Assembly (NCBI GenBank): GCA_039819545.1
Contig: JBCBRS010000011.1
Location: forward strand, 1 to 64,000
Length of the DNA: 64,000 nt
Direction of reading: 5' to 3'
Origin: CALLPQ01 sp039819545
Lineage (GTDB): Bacteria > Pseudomonadota > Alphaproteobacteria > Caulobacterales > Parvularculaceae
Under the pieces are notes generated by a model that saw only the letters and a list, made by a program, of their open reading frames with translations, made no database searches and had not been told where the DNA came from. Numbering within the stretch: position 1 is the stretch's first letter; each line of letters opens with the position of its first letter. Below are positions 27,871 to 36,292 of the stretch, in pieces. The translations under genes and the position numbers were made by a program.

Positions 27871-28301
27871 GCCACTCCTTGTTGCCTACAGAGTTTGAAC
27901 GATCTGCAAGCGGCTTAAGCCAGTCCCCCAAAGAAAAACCGAAGATGCTGCCGACCTCTGTGCGCTTTACGGCGGAAGAAAAAGCGTGGCTGCTCGAACG
28001 GGCCGGGGCACTGTCACTGGCGGCGTTTATCCGCTTAAAGGTATTGCAGGATGCGCCAAAGACGTTCCGTAACCAAGAACCGACCCGCCGACCGTCTTCT
28101 GAATTGGCCGTACTTGGTCAGATGCTTGGCGGTTTAGGGCGATCCGGGTTGGCTTCTAGTATGGGTGATCTGGCGAAGGCGGTAAAATCCGGGGCATTAC
28201 CTGTCTCGCCTGAGCTTGAACAAGAATTGCAAAGCGCTGCAATGGCGATACAGGATATGCGCCGGGCGTTGATTTCTGCTCTCGGTGTCAAAGTTCAATG
28301 A
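27867..28301 (+). CDS. MobC-like relaxosome protein
   Basis: A 144-residue accessory protein that should bind oriT with the relaxase. Residues 30-65 (PTSVRFTAEEKAWLLERAG, then SLAAFIRLKVL) match the ribbon-helix-helix start of MobC-like proteins. The C-terminal half is helical and carries LGQMLGGLGRSGLASSMGDL, also common in the family. Its stop codon overlaps the start of the relaxase gene by four bases. Confidence 0.8.
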   Translation: MSHSLLPTEFERSASGLSQSPKEKPKMLPTSVRFTAEEKAWLLERAGALSLAAFIRLKVLQDAPKTFRNQEPTRRPSSELAVLGQMLGGLGRSGLASSMGDLAKAVKSGALPVSPELEQELQSAAMAIQDMRRALISALGVKVQ

Positions 28302-29734
28302 TCCTTGTCGGCTCACAGCGTGGCGGTGCCAAGGATTTGGCACTGCATCTCATGAAGGATGAGAACGATCATGTGACCGTGCATGATATACGGGGCTTTG
28401 CCTCGGACGATCTCATGGGTGCGTTAAATGAGGCTTATGCTGTGAGCAAAGGGACAAAGTGCAAGAAGTTCCTTTATTCCCTGTCCTTGAACCCGCCACC
28501 CAATGAAACCGTTGAAACTGGAACGTTTGAAACTGCCATTGGCCGGATCGAGGACAAACTCGGCCTGACCGATCAACCCCGTGCTATCGTCTTTCATGAA
28601 AAAGAAGGGCGGCGACATGCCCATGCCGTGTGGTCACGTATTGACACCGAACAGATGAAGGCAGTGCAAATCTCTCATGATTATCCAAAATTGCAGACTG
28701 TCGCCCGTGAGCTTTACATCGAACATGGCTGGAAAATGCCTCACGGGTTTATCGACAAAAACAACCGTGATCCACGTAATTACACTTTGGCGGAATGGCA
28801 GCAAGCAAAACGGGTGGATAAACACCCCCACGAAATTAAGCGGGCTATAGCGGACGCGTGGGCGGTTTCTGATTCCAAAGCCTCTTTTGAACATGCCTTG
28901 CAAGATCAGGGTTACAAGCTCGCCAGAGGTGATCGCCGGGGCTTTGTGGCCGTGGATATGCACGGGGAAGCCTATCCCATCCGCCAGCATGTGGGCAAAA
29001 AAATTAACGCAATCCGTGAGCGCCTTGGCGAAGAAGATACCTTTCCCTCTGTTGATGACACGAAAGCCCGCTACGCCGATGAGATGCTTTCAACGCTGGG
29101 GCGGTTTCAGAAACAATTAGGCGAGCAGGAACAACGAAAACAGGAAGAATTTGAAACGGCGAAGGCCGATCTGATTACCCGACAGCGTGAAGATCGTGCA
29201 GAACAAACGCTGCAATTTGAACAACGCCAGCTTGATGAGGCGCGGGAACGTCAAAACCGTTTTCGCACTGGCATTGCGGGGCTATGGGATCGTCTGCGCG
29301 GAGAACATAAGCGCATTCGACTGGAAAATGAGCGCGATGCGCAAGAAGCCATTGCCCGTGATTCTACTGAACGCGAAAAACTCGTCCAACAACAAATAGA
29401 AGAGCGCAATCAATTCACGATGCGGCAGGCCAACGAACATCGCCGCTTGCAAGAGCAGCAACAAAACCTGTCACAGGACGCAGAAAAATTTGAGCAGATG
29501 AAACCGCCGGAGCTTGAGCTGGACGTGCAAACGAAAAACGAAAGCCCTCAGATACCGGATCAACAGTCACATGGCTTGCAAGAACCGGAACCCATTGAAC
29601 GTACGAAACCGCCCGAACCGACACCTGTGCAAGCAATAGACGCTGAACGACAAGCCTATATTGAGCAACGCAAGGCTAGCCTTGAGCAAAACCAAATCCG
29701 GACACCAACACGTGACCCAACTCTGGAACGGTAA
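28298..29734 (+). CDS. relaxase, MobA/VirD2-like
   Basis: A 478-residue nicking enzyme that should cut oriT and lead the DNA strand into a recipient. The histidine cluster HEKEGRRHAHAVW (His100, His107, His109) is the metal-binding motif III of MOBP-like relaxases. The nucleophilic tyrosine is probably Tyr60, in KFLYSLSLNPP, although Tyr47 is possible. Residues 260-405 are charged and strongly coiled-coil. The last 31 residues carry ERQAYIEQRKA, a motif also found in two other proteins of this element. An RBS-like AAAGGAAAA for the next gene follows the stop. Confidence 0.85.
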   Translation: MILVGSQRGGAKDLALHLMKDENDHVTVHDIRGFASDDLMGALNEAYAVSKGTKCKKFLYSLSLNPPPNETVETGTFETAIGRIEDKLGLTDQPRAIVFHEKEGRRHAHAVWSRIDTEQMKAVQISHDYPKLQTVARELYIEHGWKMPHGFIDKNNRDPRNYTLAEWQQAKRVDKHPHEIKRAIADAWAVSDSKASFEHALQDQGYKLARGDRRGFVAVDMHGEAYPIRQHVGKKINAIRERLGEEDTFPSVDDTKARYADEMLSTLGRFQKQLGEQEQRKQEEFETAKADLITRQREDRAEQTLQFEQRQLDEARERQNRFRTGIAGLWDRLRGEHKRIRLENERDAQEAIARDSTEREKLVQQQIEERNQFTMRQANEHRRLQEQQQNLSQDAEKFEQMKPPELELDVQTKNESPQIPDQQSHGLQEPEPIERTKPPEPTPVQAIDAERQAYIEQRKASLEQNQIRTPTRDPTLER

Positions 29735-29756
29735 TCCAAACCTGAAAGGAAAATAA

Positions 29757-30035
29757 ATGACCAGAGAGGATTATATTAAACAACGTCGAGCCTTACGGCC
29801 TTATCAGGAATTGGAGGGACAAGCCGTGCCGTGGCAACAAGCAATGCGCCAGAATCGTTACAATCCGGACACCGCCATTGGCCCGCCACCGTGGACGGGC
29901 GCAACAACCGCAGAATCATCTGCCCCCAGTTCACCTGCACTTGGTGGGATATCCGATGGAGAATATGCTCGTCGGGCTGCAGTATGGCGCGCTAAAAATC
30001 GCCCAACTCGATTCTATGATGGGTTTGAGCCGTAA
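29757..30035 (+). CDS. small element protein with YIxxR motif
   Basis: A 92-residue protein directly downstream of the relaxase, preceded by AAAGGAAAATAA. The start MTREDYIKQRRA resembles the motif ERQxYIxxRxA of the relaxase C-terminus. The middle is rich in Pro, Ala and Ser and probably unfolded, and the end is DGEYARRAAVWRAKNRP. I do not recognise a family. Position suggests an accessory to mobilization. Confidence 0.6.
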   Translation: MTREDYIKQRRALRPYQELEGQAVPWQQAMRQNRYNPDTAIGPPPWTGATTAESSAPSSPALGGISDGEYARRAAVWRAKNRPTRFYDGFEP

Positions 30036-30279
30036 GCAATGGCCTGAAATTATCAAAATTCGTCCGTAAAATCACTATTCAATGCTTTCAATAGCTTAAC
30101 GGGTTTTCATATGTTTGATTTTCCAATTTGCGTGCAGCAATCGGAGAAAATCGGAGTTAAGCTTTGATCTGATTGAAAAGTCGATGTTGTCGTAATAAAC
30201 GTTATCACACGAGATTTTTTGGCTGTATTATCTAAGGGCCTTCTCCAAAAAATTACATTAGAAAACTGGGGTACACTTT

Positions 30280-30774
30280 ATGCCAACATTCTTAGATCAA
30301 TTAGCCTCAGTATATGCTCAAATTCTAAGCCTGTTTGAAAATCGAATTTTTCTATCAATATTTGGTGCGCTTGTAGGCTCTATTATTGGTGGCACTATTA
30401 GTGCGCTCAATATGAACAGGTCAAATCAGCTTCAAACAACTTTACGGCTCTTTGATGAATGGCACAGTTCAGATATGCGTAGGTATAGGCACAATGCAGG
30501 TAAGATTTTAAAAGATGAAAAAGATATCAGTGCCGTTTATTATACGCTATCGGATGACGACCAGCATTCCCTTTCTATGGTTGCACATTTCTGGGAAAAA
30601 GCGGCGATTCTCTATCTGAAAAAAGCCACGACTAAGCGACTATTTAAACCATTTTTCAAAACGTTATGTTATTTATGGCATGATTTACTCTTCGGCACGT
30701 CCAATAATCCAAAACATTTTGGCGAATGGGAAATTATCGCACAACGGATGAAAGTTCTAGCAAGAGTAATCTAG
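30280..30774 (+). CDS. membrane-anchored protein, DUF4760-like
   Basis: A 164-residue protein with one membrane span (FLSIFGALVGSIIGGTISAL, about residues 27-46) and a cytoplasmic helical part. The pattern FDEWHSSDMRRYR, then FWEKAAILYLKK, resembles DUF4760-type proteins, often found in bacterial defence neighbourhoods. The resemblance is by eye. It is A+T-rich relative to the mobilization genes and is the first gene of the cargo block. The 240 bases before it show no gene. Confidence 0.55.
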   Translation: MPTFLDQLASVYAQILSLFENRIFLSIFGALVGSIIGGTISALNMNRSNQLQTTLRLFDEWHSSDMRRYRHNAGKILKDEKDISAVYYTLSDDDQHSLSMVAHFWEKAAILYLKKATTKRLFKPFFKTLCYLWHDLLFGTSNNPKHFGEWEIIAQRMKVLARVI

Positions 30775-30796
30775 CCATAATGATAATTATCAGATT

Positions 30797-31534
30797 TTAG
30801 AATGGAATATCATCGTCAAGTTCATAACTTGTGTCTTCCTCTTTAGGTGCGGGAAGCTGTTTTTTCCTTTTGGGCGGTGGTAAAGTCTCACGGCGTTTGC
30901 TGCCTTCAAATATGAGCGCTTTAATCCTCTCGGCTTTTTTTAGAAGTGGGTCAATCTTGTCTCCACACTCATTAATCACACTAGAAAATTGAATCATGCG
31001 TATGAACAAGGCATCTGCTGTAGTGCGATCTCGGTTAATCTCTAATTCTAAATTTGCCAATTTTTCGTAAATCGCATTTTTTTTAAATTCATCCTGAATT
31101 TCCTGTTCGACTATTTTTCGAACTGTTTCTAGATGCCCCATAATTTCATCTTTGAATTGAGGCGCAATTAATATCGGAGTTCCCGCTGTACCAGTTTCTT
31201 CTCGTGATTCACGCAAAGCATATCGTGTAATAAGGTAATTTATCTTTGTAAAGAATTTTGTAAATGCTTCCTCAAATTCTTCTTTTGGAAGTTCTGATAT
31301 ATCGTCCAGTTCAAAAGCATCAAGTTCATACTCGTCCAGAAAAGCCAGTATTGATGATACATAATAGCGTTCCGGCTCACGATTTCCTGCATAAAATCCG
31401 TCTTGATCTCGATGATCGTCAGCATCCCTGATTCTTTCCTGACGCAGTACATTTCTTAGGCGTTTATCATACTCAACGAAAGCCTGTTCACTTCCTTGCG
31501 GTAAATCTAATAGGTCAATATTATCAATAATCAT
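30797..31534 (-). CDS. helical protein with an SSB-like C-terminal tip
   Basis: A 245-residue, highly charged, mostly helical protein of no family known to me. Residues 1-210 show no OB-fold; residues 215-232 are basic (SKRRETLPPPKRKKQLP). The last residues are TSYELDDDIPF, copying the DDDIPF tip by which bacterial SSB recruits RecQ, RecO, PriA, exonuclease I and others. An SSB identity is unlikely because the DNA-binding domain is absent. I infer a decoy or a recruit of SSB partners. It faces the DUF4760-like gene tail to tail with a gap of 22 bases. Confidence 0.65.
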   Translation of the reverse strand: MIIDNIDLLDLPQGSEQAFVEYDKRLRNVLRQERIRDADDHRDQDGFYAGNREPERYYVSSILAFLDEYELDAFELDDISELPKEEFEEAFTKFFTKINYLITRYALRESREETGTAGTPILIAPQFKDEIMGHLETVRKIVEQEIQDEFKKNAIYEKLANLELEINRDRTTADALFIRMIQFSSVINECGDKIDPLLKKAERIKALIFEGSKRRETLPPPKRKKQLPAPKEEDTSYELDDDIPF

Positions 31535-31640
31535 ATTCTATGTCTTTTAGGGGAGGTACCTACGTTTTATATGTAGTCATTCTGTAAATTAATTTCTAGA
31601 GCCACTATTTATTTATTTTCTTATAATGTCTCTGCCTTTA

Positions 31641-31717
31641 GGTTTGCTGCGTCGGATGGGATGAAATCGGCCTTCACCCTGTGCCGAGGCCGATTTCAGG
31701 TTAGCCGCCAGCAAACC
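31641..31717. other. nested inverted repeats, possible structured RNA
   Basis: A perfect 11-base stem GAAATCGGCCT (31663-31673) with AGGCCGATTTC (31687-31697) lies inside a second perfect 9-base pair, GGTTTGCTG (31641-31649) with CAGCAAACC (31709-31717). The stretch is G+C-rich inside an A+T-rich gap of 280 bases between two minus-strand genes. It may be an RNA leader, terminator or a relic insertion. Function is unknown. Confidence 0.5.
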
Positions 31718-31815
31718 GGGCGGTGTATGCGCACACTCTCCGTTTCGCACTCTTGTTTGCTGCTTTGGAGGGTTTGAAACGGTTCTTCTATTCAATCAAA
31801 ATGAGAACACTCTGA

Positions 31816-32577
31816 TTATGTGTGAGCATATAGAAGTGGCATATCATCCCACGTTCGACGACGATATGTTCGCCCAGTTCGTTTCTTATTCACACCTCCC
31901 CATTGCTTGAAGAAAAACCGAACTTCATTTTTTTCACAACGTTCAAAAATTTGATCTACCCATTCTTTATCTAAAGGCCGTGACTTAGGGCCAGACTCGC
32001 CACCGACAATTGCCCAATGGATGTTCGATAAGTTCACGTTACCCACTGGCCCTATTAATGGTTCAAAAGAGATAAATCGAACTGCTGCGCGGCAGCGTTT
32101 CAATTCCGATATGCGATGAGCGACACGTTCATCTTCAACAGAAGTACCGACCCAAACATTTTTTAATGCTCTTTTTCCTCGTTGCTTCAAAAACTCCGCC
32201 ATTCGATCCGGTTGTTTCGTCAAAACTTGGAAGGTATGCATTTGCGCCGTTTCCATCACTTGCCAAACCCTTTCAATATACTCGAATGGGATGCTGTCCT
32301 GAAAAAGGTCAGACATTGAGTTGACGAAAACCAAGCGAGGTTTCCGCCAAGTAAGAGGGATTTCTAATGTGTCTTCAAGTAAGTATGTCTTGCCCGTCCA
32401 GACATAGCGATTCCCGCTTTTACGAGTGGTTCCCCGGTAAGAAGGATGATCCATCGCTTGTAGGCGAGCCGCCATGCGCATAGCATAGCAATTTGTGCAG
32501 CCGGCAGACATCAGGCGGCATCCGGACACTGGGTTCCACGTAGCATCTGTCCATTCTATGTCAGTTAATCCTGCCAT
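31816..32577 (-). CDS. phage Gp37/Gp68-family (DUF5131) three-Cys protein
   Basis: A 253-residue protein with the family opening IEWTDATWNPVSGC and the cysteine cluster GCRLMSAGCTNCYA (about residues 19-32), which likely binds a metal or an iron-sulfur cluster in a radical-SAM-like barrel. Later motifs VNSMSDLF, FQVLTKQP, SFEPLIGP, and WAIVGGESGPKSRPL are the usual ones. The family is named from phages but is widespread on mobile DNA. Its start overlaps the end of the TcmP gene by 17 bases, and the two are known to occur as partners. The reaction is not established to my knowledge. Confidence 0.85.
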   Translation of the reverse strand: MAGLTDIEWTDATWNPVSGCRLMSAGCTNCYAMRMAARLQAMDHPSYRGTTRKSGNRYVWTGKTYLLEDTLEIPLTWRKPRLVFVNSMSDLFQDSIPFEYIERVWQVMETAQMHTFQVLTKQPDRMAEFLKQRGKRALKNVWVGTSVEDERVAHRISELKRCRAAVRFISFEPLIGPVGNVNLSNIHWAIVGGESGPKSRPLDKEWVDQIFERCEKNEVRFFFKQWGGVNKKRTGRTYRRRTWDDMPLLYAHT

Positions 32578-33448
32578 GTTTCCTATCTGTCGCTTTTACT
32601 GCTGCTTTCGACAAACGATTCGCTAACGTTGTAGCTTTTTTCGACGGGTTTCCCCAAGCGAAAAGTAAATAAAATGACGGGTACGCATGTTTGCCCAATG
32701 GTATCATCTCTTCCATAACACCACCTTGAAACACGCTTTTCAACCGCTCTATCATAAACATGGCGGCGCTTTCTGGAGTAACTCTTTTCTCTTTCGGTGG
32801 TGGTGCGCCAAATAAATCTGCTTGACCGGAAGGAACTAAGAATGCCTGCTTCCATTCATCAGTTCCGAACAATTTAGTAATAGAGGCCTCGTGTGTAGAA
32901 TGAACTTGCCCATCACTAGATATTTGTCGAAATACACCAAGGCCAGCAGGAAATAGATACCAAAGATCGAGCGCTTTGGTATTGGCAATAGCTTCAATTG
33001 TTCTCCATTCTACCTGATTACCGAATGGATCAAGTAGAACTACACCACGTTGGGAGCGCCATTGTTCGTTCTGACAAATCTTGCGGATATGTGTATTAGC
33101 ATCACCCACTTGGTAATTGATATCGTGGTTAGCTTCGATGTCAGAAAACTTCTTCTGAAGCGTGTCGATACATTTTTTACGTTTATCAATGAATACATAC
33201 CGTGAAAAAGAAGGTTGCACGTGCAAGGCACGATCAGCCGATCCGGCTATAACGGTTGTTACGTCTTCATCAAAGAGTTCGTCTTTGTGATCTGTAAGTG
33301 GAATTTCTCCGCTTCCTGCAAATCCGTCAATATAGACTGTCTTTAACGACGTGCCGCCTAAAGCTCTACAATACATTGCGAGATACTCACCAATGACATC
33401 GAGCTTCCTACCTGTTGAGTCTGCGCTTCCAAACTGCTTTTGAGCCAT
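32561..33448 (-). CDS. tcmP: three-Cys-motif partner protein TcmP
   Basis: A 295-residue protein of the TcmP family, named for genetic linkage to three-Cys-motif proteins. The start AQKQFGSADSTGRKLDVIGEY and the motif YIDGFAGSGEIP are typical, the latter looking like a methyltransferase-type glycine loop; VVLLDPFGNQVEW near residue 145 resembles the catalytic DPPY-like strand of such enzymes. I start at ATG 33448, behind GGGG; the frame opens six codons earlier. With the Gp37/Gp68 gene it makes a two-gene unit. Confidence 0.82.
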   Translation of the reverse strand: MAQKQFGSADSTGRKLDVIGEYLAMYCRALGGTSLKTVYIDGFAGSGEIPLTDHKDELFDEDVTTVIAGSADRALHVQPSFSRYVFIDKRKKCIDTLQKKFSDIEANHDINYQVGDANTHIRKICQNEQWRSQRGVVLLDPFGNQVEWRTIEAIANTKALDLWYLFPAGLGVFRQISSDGQVHSTHEASITKLFGTDEWKQAFLVPSGQADLFGAPPPKEKRVTPESAAMFMIERLKSVFQGGVMEEMIPLGKHAYPSFYLLFAWGNPSKKATTLANRLSKAAVKATDRKHGRIN

Positions 33449-33641
33449 TGAACCCCATGAGAACAAATTAAGAACATAAAAACATGGTTTATTGGTGAGG
33501 GCAAGAGATTTTTCAAAACGGCGATCTTTTTATGAATCCTGATATCTGGTACACACCAATTAGGGCAAGATGAAAACAATAAATATTGCAGAAAAAAATA
33601 CTTCGATACTTGACTCGATAATCATTAGTTAAAGATTCTAT

Positions 33642-34400
33642 TTACACATTATTTTTTGTTATCGGATTAACTTTTCTCAGTTCATTAACTCCTTTTATTG
33701 CATACATTTCAAGTGAAGCAAGAAATTCTCGATAACCACCAAGTTCCCGTATATCTTCTGGAATAAAAATTTTTTGATCGTCCAATTTTGAGCAATCAAA
33801 TGGGAGAGAAGGAAACGGAACGTCTCTCATCATCCGCAAGTATGGAGAAAACGACTGCAACAAGATTGCGGCAAAAAAGTATTTGTCCCAAACGCAATCA
33901 TAAGCCAATCGCTCCTCCTCATTCTTTAATTTTGAATAGCCTGGCTTTCCGGTAGGTTCATAGTATGTATGAAATCCATCAACGGTGTTTTCAATTGCCC
34001 AAATGCGTTTGTTTATCCATTTTGAAAAATAGACTTTCTGGAACTCTTCAAAAGTAACGAGCTCGATATTTGTTGCTTTTACTGATTCCTTTGCACCACT
34101 TTGGAAGCCTTTTTTCGAAATAACATATCCCCGATTTACACCAGTTTCATCTACTACAGTACGGAACGCATGAACCACAGTCTGCGGGACCAATGAACTC
34201 CAATTCTTACATTCATATATTGTTCTGTGGACGATGCCATCAACTTCTTCTTCCGAATAAACATCAACGTTAACTTTTCCTCGCGGAAGGTCTAAGTGGT
34301 GGTTGTGCTCAGCTTTCATTCCGGATTCTTGGAGAATTGCTTTCACAATTTCTTCCAGTTCTTTCCAGTTTCGTGGTATTTCCTGAGTAATTTTTGGCAT
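33642..34400 (-). CDS. Mrr-like PD-(D/E)XK nuclease
   Basis: A 252-residue protein with an N-terminal Mrr-type nuclease domain. NWKELEEIVKAILQESG opens the domain, VDVYSEEEVDGIVHRTIYECKNW gives the D-(x)n-ExK core near residues 46-70 in two parts (VDVY and ECK), and GYVISKKGFQSGAKE matches the following strand and helix. Mrr-like enzymes cut modified or foreign DNA. The C-terminal half is of unknown type. The gene lies 193 bases upstream of the TcmP pair on the same strand and may form part of the same defence unit. Confidence 0.75.
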   Translation of the reverse strand: MPKITQEIPRNWKELEEIVKAILQESGMKAEHNHHLDLPRGKVNVDVYSEEEVDGIVHRTIYECKNWSSLVPQTVVHAFRTVVDETGVNRGYVISKKGFQSGAKESVKATNIELVTFEEFQKVYFSKWINKRIWAIENTVDGFHTYYEPTGKPGYSKLKNEEERLAYDCVWDKYFFAAILLQSFSPYLRMMRDVPFPSLPFDCSKLDDQKIFIPEDIRELGGYREFLASLEMYAIKGVNELRKVNPITKNNV

Positions 34401-34591
34401 TTAATTTTGCATCAATGATGAAGCTGCTAATTGTCCGGCATGCTTTAGATTTTAAGGGGCTTTGTGAAAAATGGCTATACGTCATTTCTATTTTGCAAGG
34501 ATTTTGTCTTCATATTTTAGATGTATTCAAGAAAAATGGTATCGCTATCCAACCGCAAAGTTGGCCGGGATTAAACGGCGGGACGTTTTGC

Positions 34592-34703
34592 TTGGCGCGT
34601 AGCGCCAAAGGCCGGGGGGTGAAACGGGGGCGCGCAGCGGGCCCCCTCGGAGGTGCGAAGCACCGGAGCAAGAGCGGTGTGACTACACCGCATATCTTGC
34701 GCT
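34592..34703 (+). other. candidate origin of transfer (oriT)
   Basis: A G+C-rich stretch with four inverted repeats in a row: TTGGCGC/GCGCCAA (34592-34608), GGGGGC/GCCCCC (34626-34646), GGTGC/GCACC (34652-34664) and GCGGTGT/ACACCGC (34674-34691). Directly after the last comes ATATCTTGCGC; TATCTTG (34693-34699) resembles the nick-site pattern YATCYTG known from MOBP oriTs such as RP4, where an inverted repeat also precedes the nick. Its presence beside an orphan MOBP-type relaxase fits. The relaxase gene is 5 kb away, with the cargo genes in between. Confidence 0.55.
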
Positions 34704-34990
34704 GATCCTAAAACCTTCCTCTTATCTCTAACTACAATTTTTATGCTCTTCTTCTGACCAAAGTAATGAACTTTGAAGCGGTTGTCTGTGACCCTGCCTC
34801 TGGTTCAAAACCTGCCATTTAAACCCCAAAGCTAATCCAATGCTGCATTGCGGCAAAGCTTAACAGGTTCTTAATGTTTGTTCCTTATACTGAAAACCAT
34901 GGTGGTAACTACAATCATTGATACGATCAACATTTTATGGGATCGGTGGGATACATCGGGGACTGAATTATGCTGCTCAGGGTAAGTGCT

Positions 34991-35039
34991 AGCACAGTCA
35001 GGAACCCTGACTGTGCTGTTTGCCGGGGTGTAGCCCGGC
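34991..35039 (+). promoter_or_regulatory. two strong hairpins in the leader of the next gene
   Basis: A perfect 12-base stem AGCACAGTCAGG/CCTGACTGTGCT with a three-base loop (34991-35017) and then GCCGGG/CCCGGC (35022-35039). The ribosome site GGAGG begins nine bases later. The arrangement suggests control of translation or transcription of the 240-residue protein, or an operator. No run of T follows, so a simple terminator is less likely. Confidence 0.5.
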
Positions 35040-35057
35040 GGGAATTTGGAGGCCATG

Positions 35058-35780
35058 ATGGCCTTCGATGATTTCTCAGAAGATACGGAATTCAAGTTCA
35101 TTACCCGGCTGCAACAGGCCAAGGGCCATGCAGAGGATATGCACCGCTTCAACAGGGCGATGTCCGGGTTGGAGACAGGTGATGGCAATGCTCATAACAG
35201 CAAATCCAAAGACAAGGCGGCAGATGCGCAACGTAAGGGTAAGTCATCCGGTTTGAGGAAGCTGGATGAATGGTTGCTCAATCCCGAATATGAGGCGCTT
35301 TATAACAGGTTTGGCGATTTGCTGTCAGGATATGAAACCGCCACTGAAACTGCTCTCGGCAGGGCCGAAAACGCCCTTGCTGAATTGTTAGATAGGGCTG
35401 CGCATTTGCCCGATGCTCGTGCTGTTTTCAGGGATGAGAACGGGAATGTCGTAACAGAAGATGGTTCGATTATTGACCCTGAAACGGCTGTGGCAATCCA
35501 GTGGCCTGATGATGCACCGACTTATAAAGATTATCTCAAACGCAAACAGGATTTGGATGAACTACGCCGCTATCAGATTGACGTGTTGGGTGAAGCACGG
35601 GAACGCTATGAAAACCCTGATGATCCGATGACCGCTGAGGAAATTGAACAGCGTATGAAAGAGATTCAAGAGCAAGCCCCTCAACAGATCGAGGCAGAAT
35701 TGAAACCAGACGAGGTGGTCAATGATGGCCAATCCAAGATTGCGTTTTCTATTCAACAGCCACCATTGTCAGAGCTCTAA
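35058..35780 (+). CDS. coiled-coil protein of unknown function (leading-region gene)
   Basis: A 240-residue soluble protein with acidic helices throughout (for example TATETALGRAENALAELLDRA) and a repeated-charge region near residues 170-215. ATG 35058 is preceded by GGAGG; ATG 35055 is a less well spaced alternative. If the oriT call is right and transfer runs rightward from the nick, this is the first gene to enter a recipient. No family is recognised, and it has no partner on its strand. Confidence 0.6.
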   Translation: MAFDDFSEDTEFKFITRLQQAKGHAEDMHRFNRAMSGLETGDGNAHNSKSKDKAADAQRKGKSSGLRKLDEWLLNPEYEALYNRFGDLLSGYETATETALGRAENALAELLDRAAHLPDARAVFRDENGNVVTEDGSIIDPETAVAIQWPDDAPTYKDYLKRKQDLDELRRYQIDVLGEARERYENPDDPMTAEEIEQRMKEIQEQAPQQIEAELKPDEVVNDGQSKIAFSIQQPPLSEL

Positions 35781-36112
35781 CTGGAATAGTTAAACGACCC
35801 GCACTGTTTTTCTAGAATTGCCATGATGATACCGCGCGGATGATAATCAGGAAAGCGGCGCATGGTTCCAAGTATATACTCATTATTTTTATCGTGGTCT
35901 GAATTGTACCAATTTTCGATACAACGACCATGTGGTTCATCGTTCTGGAGTGAAATATAGCCAGCAACACCAATCGTAGTGCGTATATAAATCTCCTTAT
36001 TTTGCCTATCCCATGTGAGGAATTGAGCCGCTTTAAAAATATTCTGCTCTGGCTTTGCCTTCTCCGGTGCGGCTGTACCGCTTTGGGTAAAAACCATACT
36101 TAACGCCAGCAC
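35777..36112 (-). CDS. small exported protein, possibly Rap1a/Tai-like
   Basis: A 111-residue protein whose start is a short signal peptide (MLALSMVFTQSGTAA). The rest, with GVAGYISL and the last helix YHPRGIIMAILEKQCG, resembles Rap1a/Tai-type immunity and lysozyme-inhibitor-like folds, in which two cysteines form a disulfide; two cysteines are present (GRCIE and KQCGS). The match is by eye and weak. Its 3' end overlaps the preceding plus-strand gene by four bases. Confidence 0.5.
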   Translation of the reverse strand: MLALSMVFTQSGTAAPEKAKPEQNIFKAAQFLTWDRQNKEIYIRTTIGVAGYISLQNDEPHGRCIENWYNSDHDKNNEYILGTMRRFPDYHPRGIIMAILEKQCGSFNYSS

Positions 36113-36292
36113 AAATATGAGTTTAGATGGTGATTTAAAAATTAATAATGATTGATAAAATGACCCTGTATTTAAACAGAATGAATGAAACTGTTTTATG
36201 GATTGATTTATCAGGAGTATTTATTAGTATGAAATGAAAGAGGTTGATACAAACCTCACTAAAAACGGCGGTAAATCAACGAGGTGTGTGCG

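Noticed and set aside
31816..32577. Prophage, suggested by the Gp37/Gp68 name
   Set aside because: No capsid, tail, terminase or lysis genes exist in the window; this family is common on other mobile DNA.
34394..34705. 103-residue plus-strand frame over the oriT candidate
   Set aside because: It spans four hairpins and a G+C jump, has no ribosome site, and its Arg/Gly-rich end is what such hairpins encode by chance.
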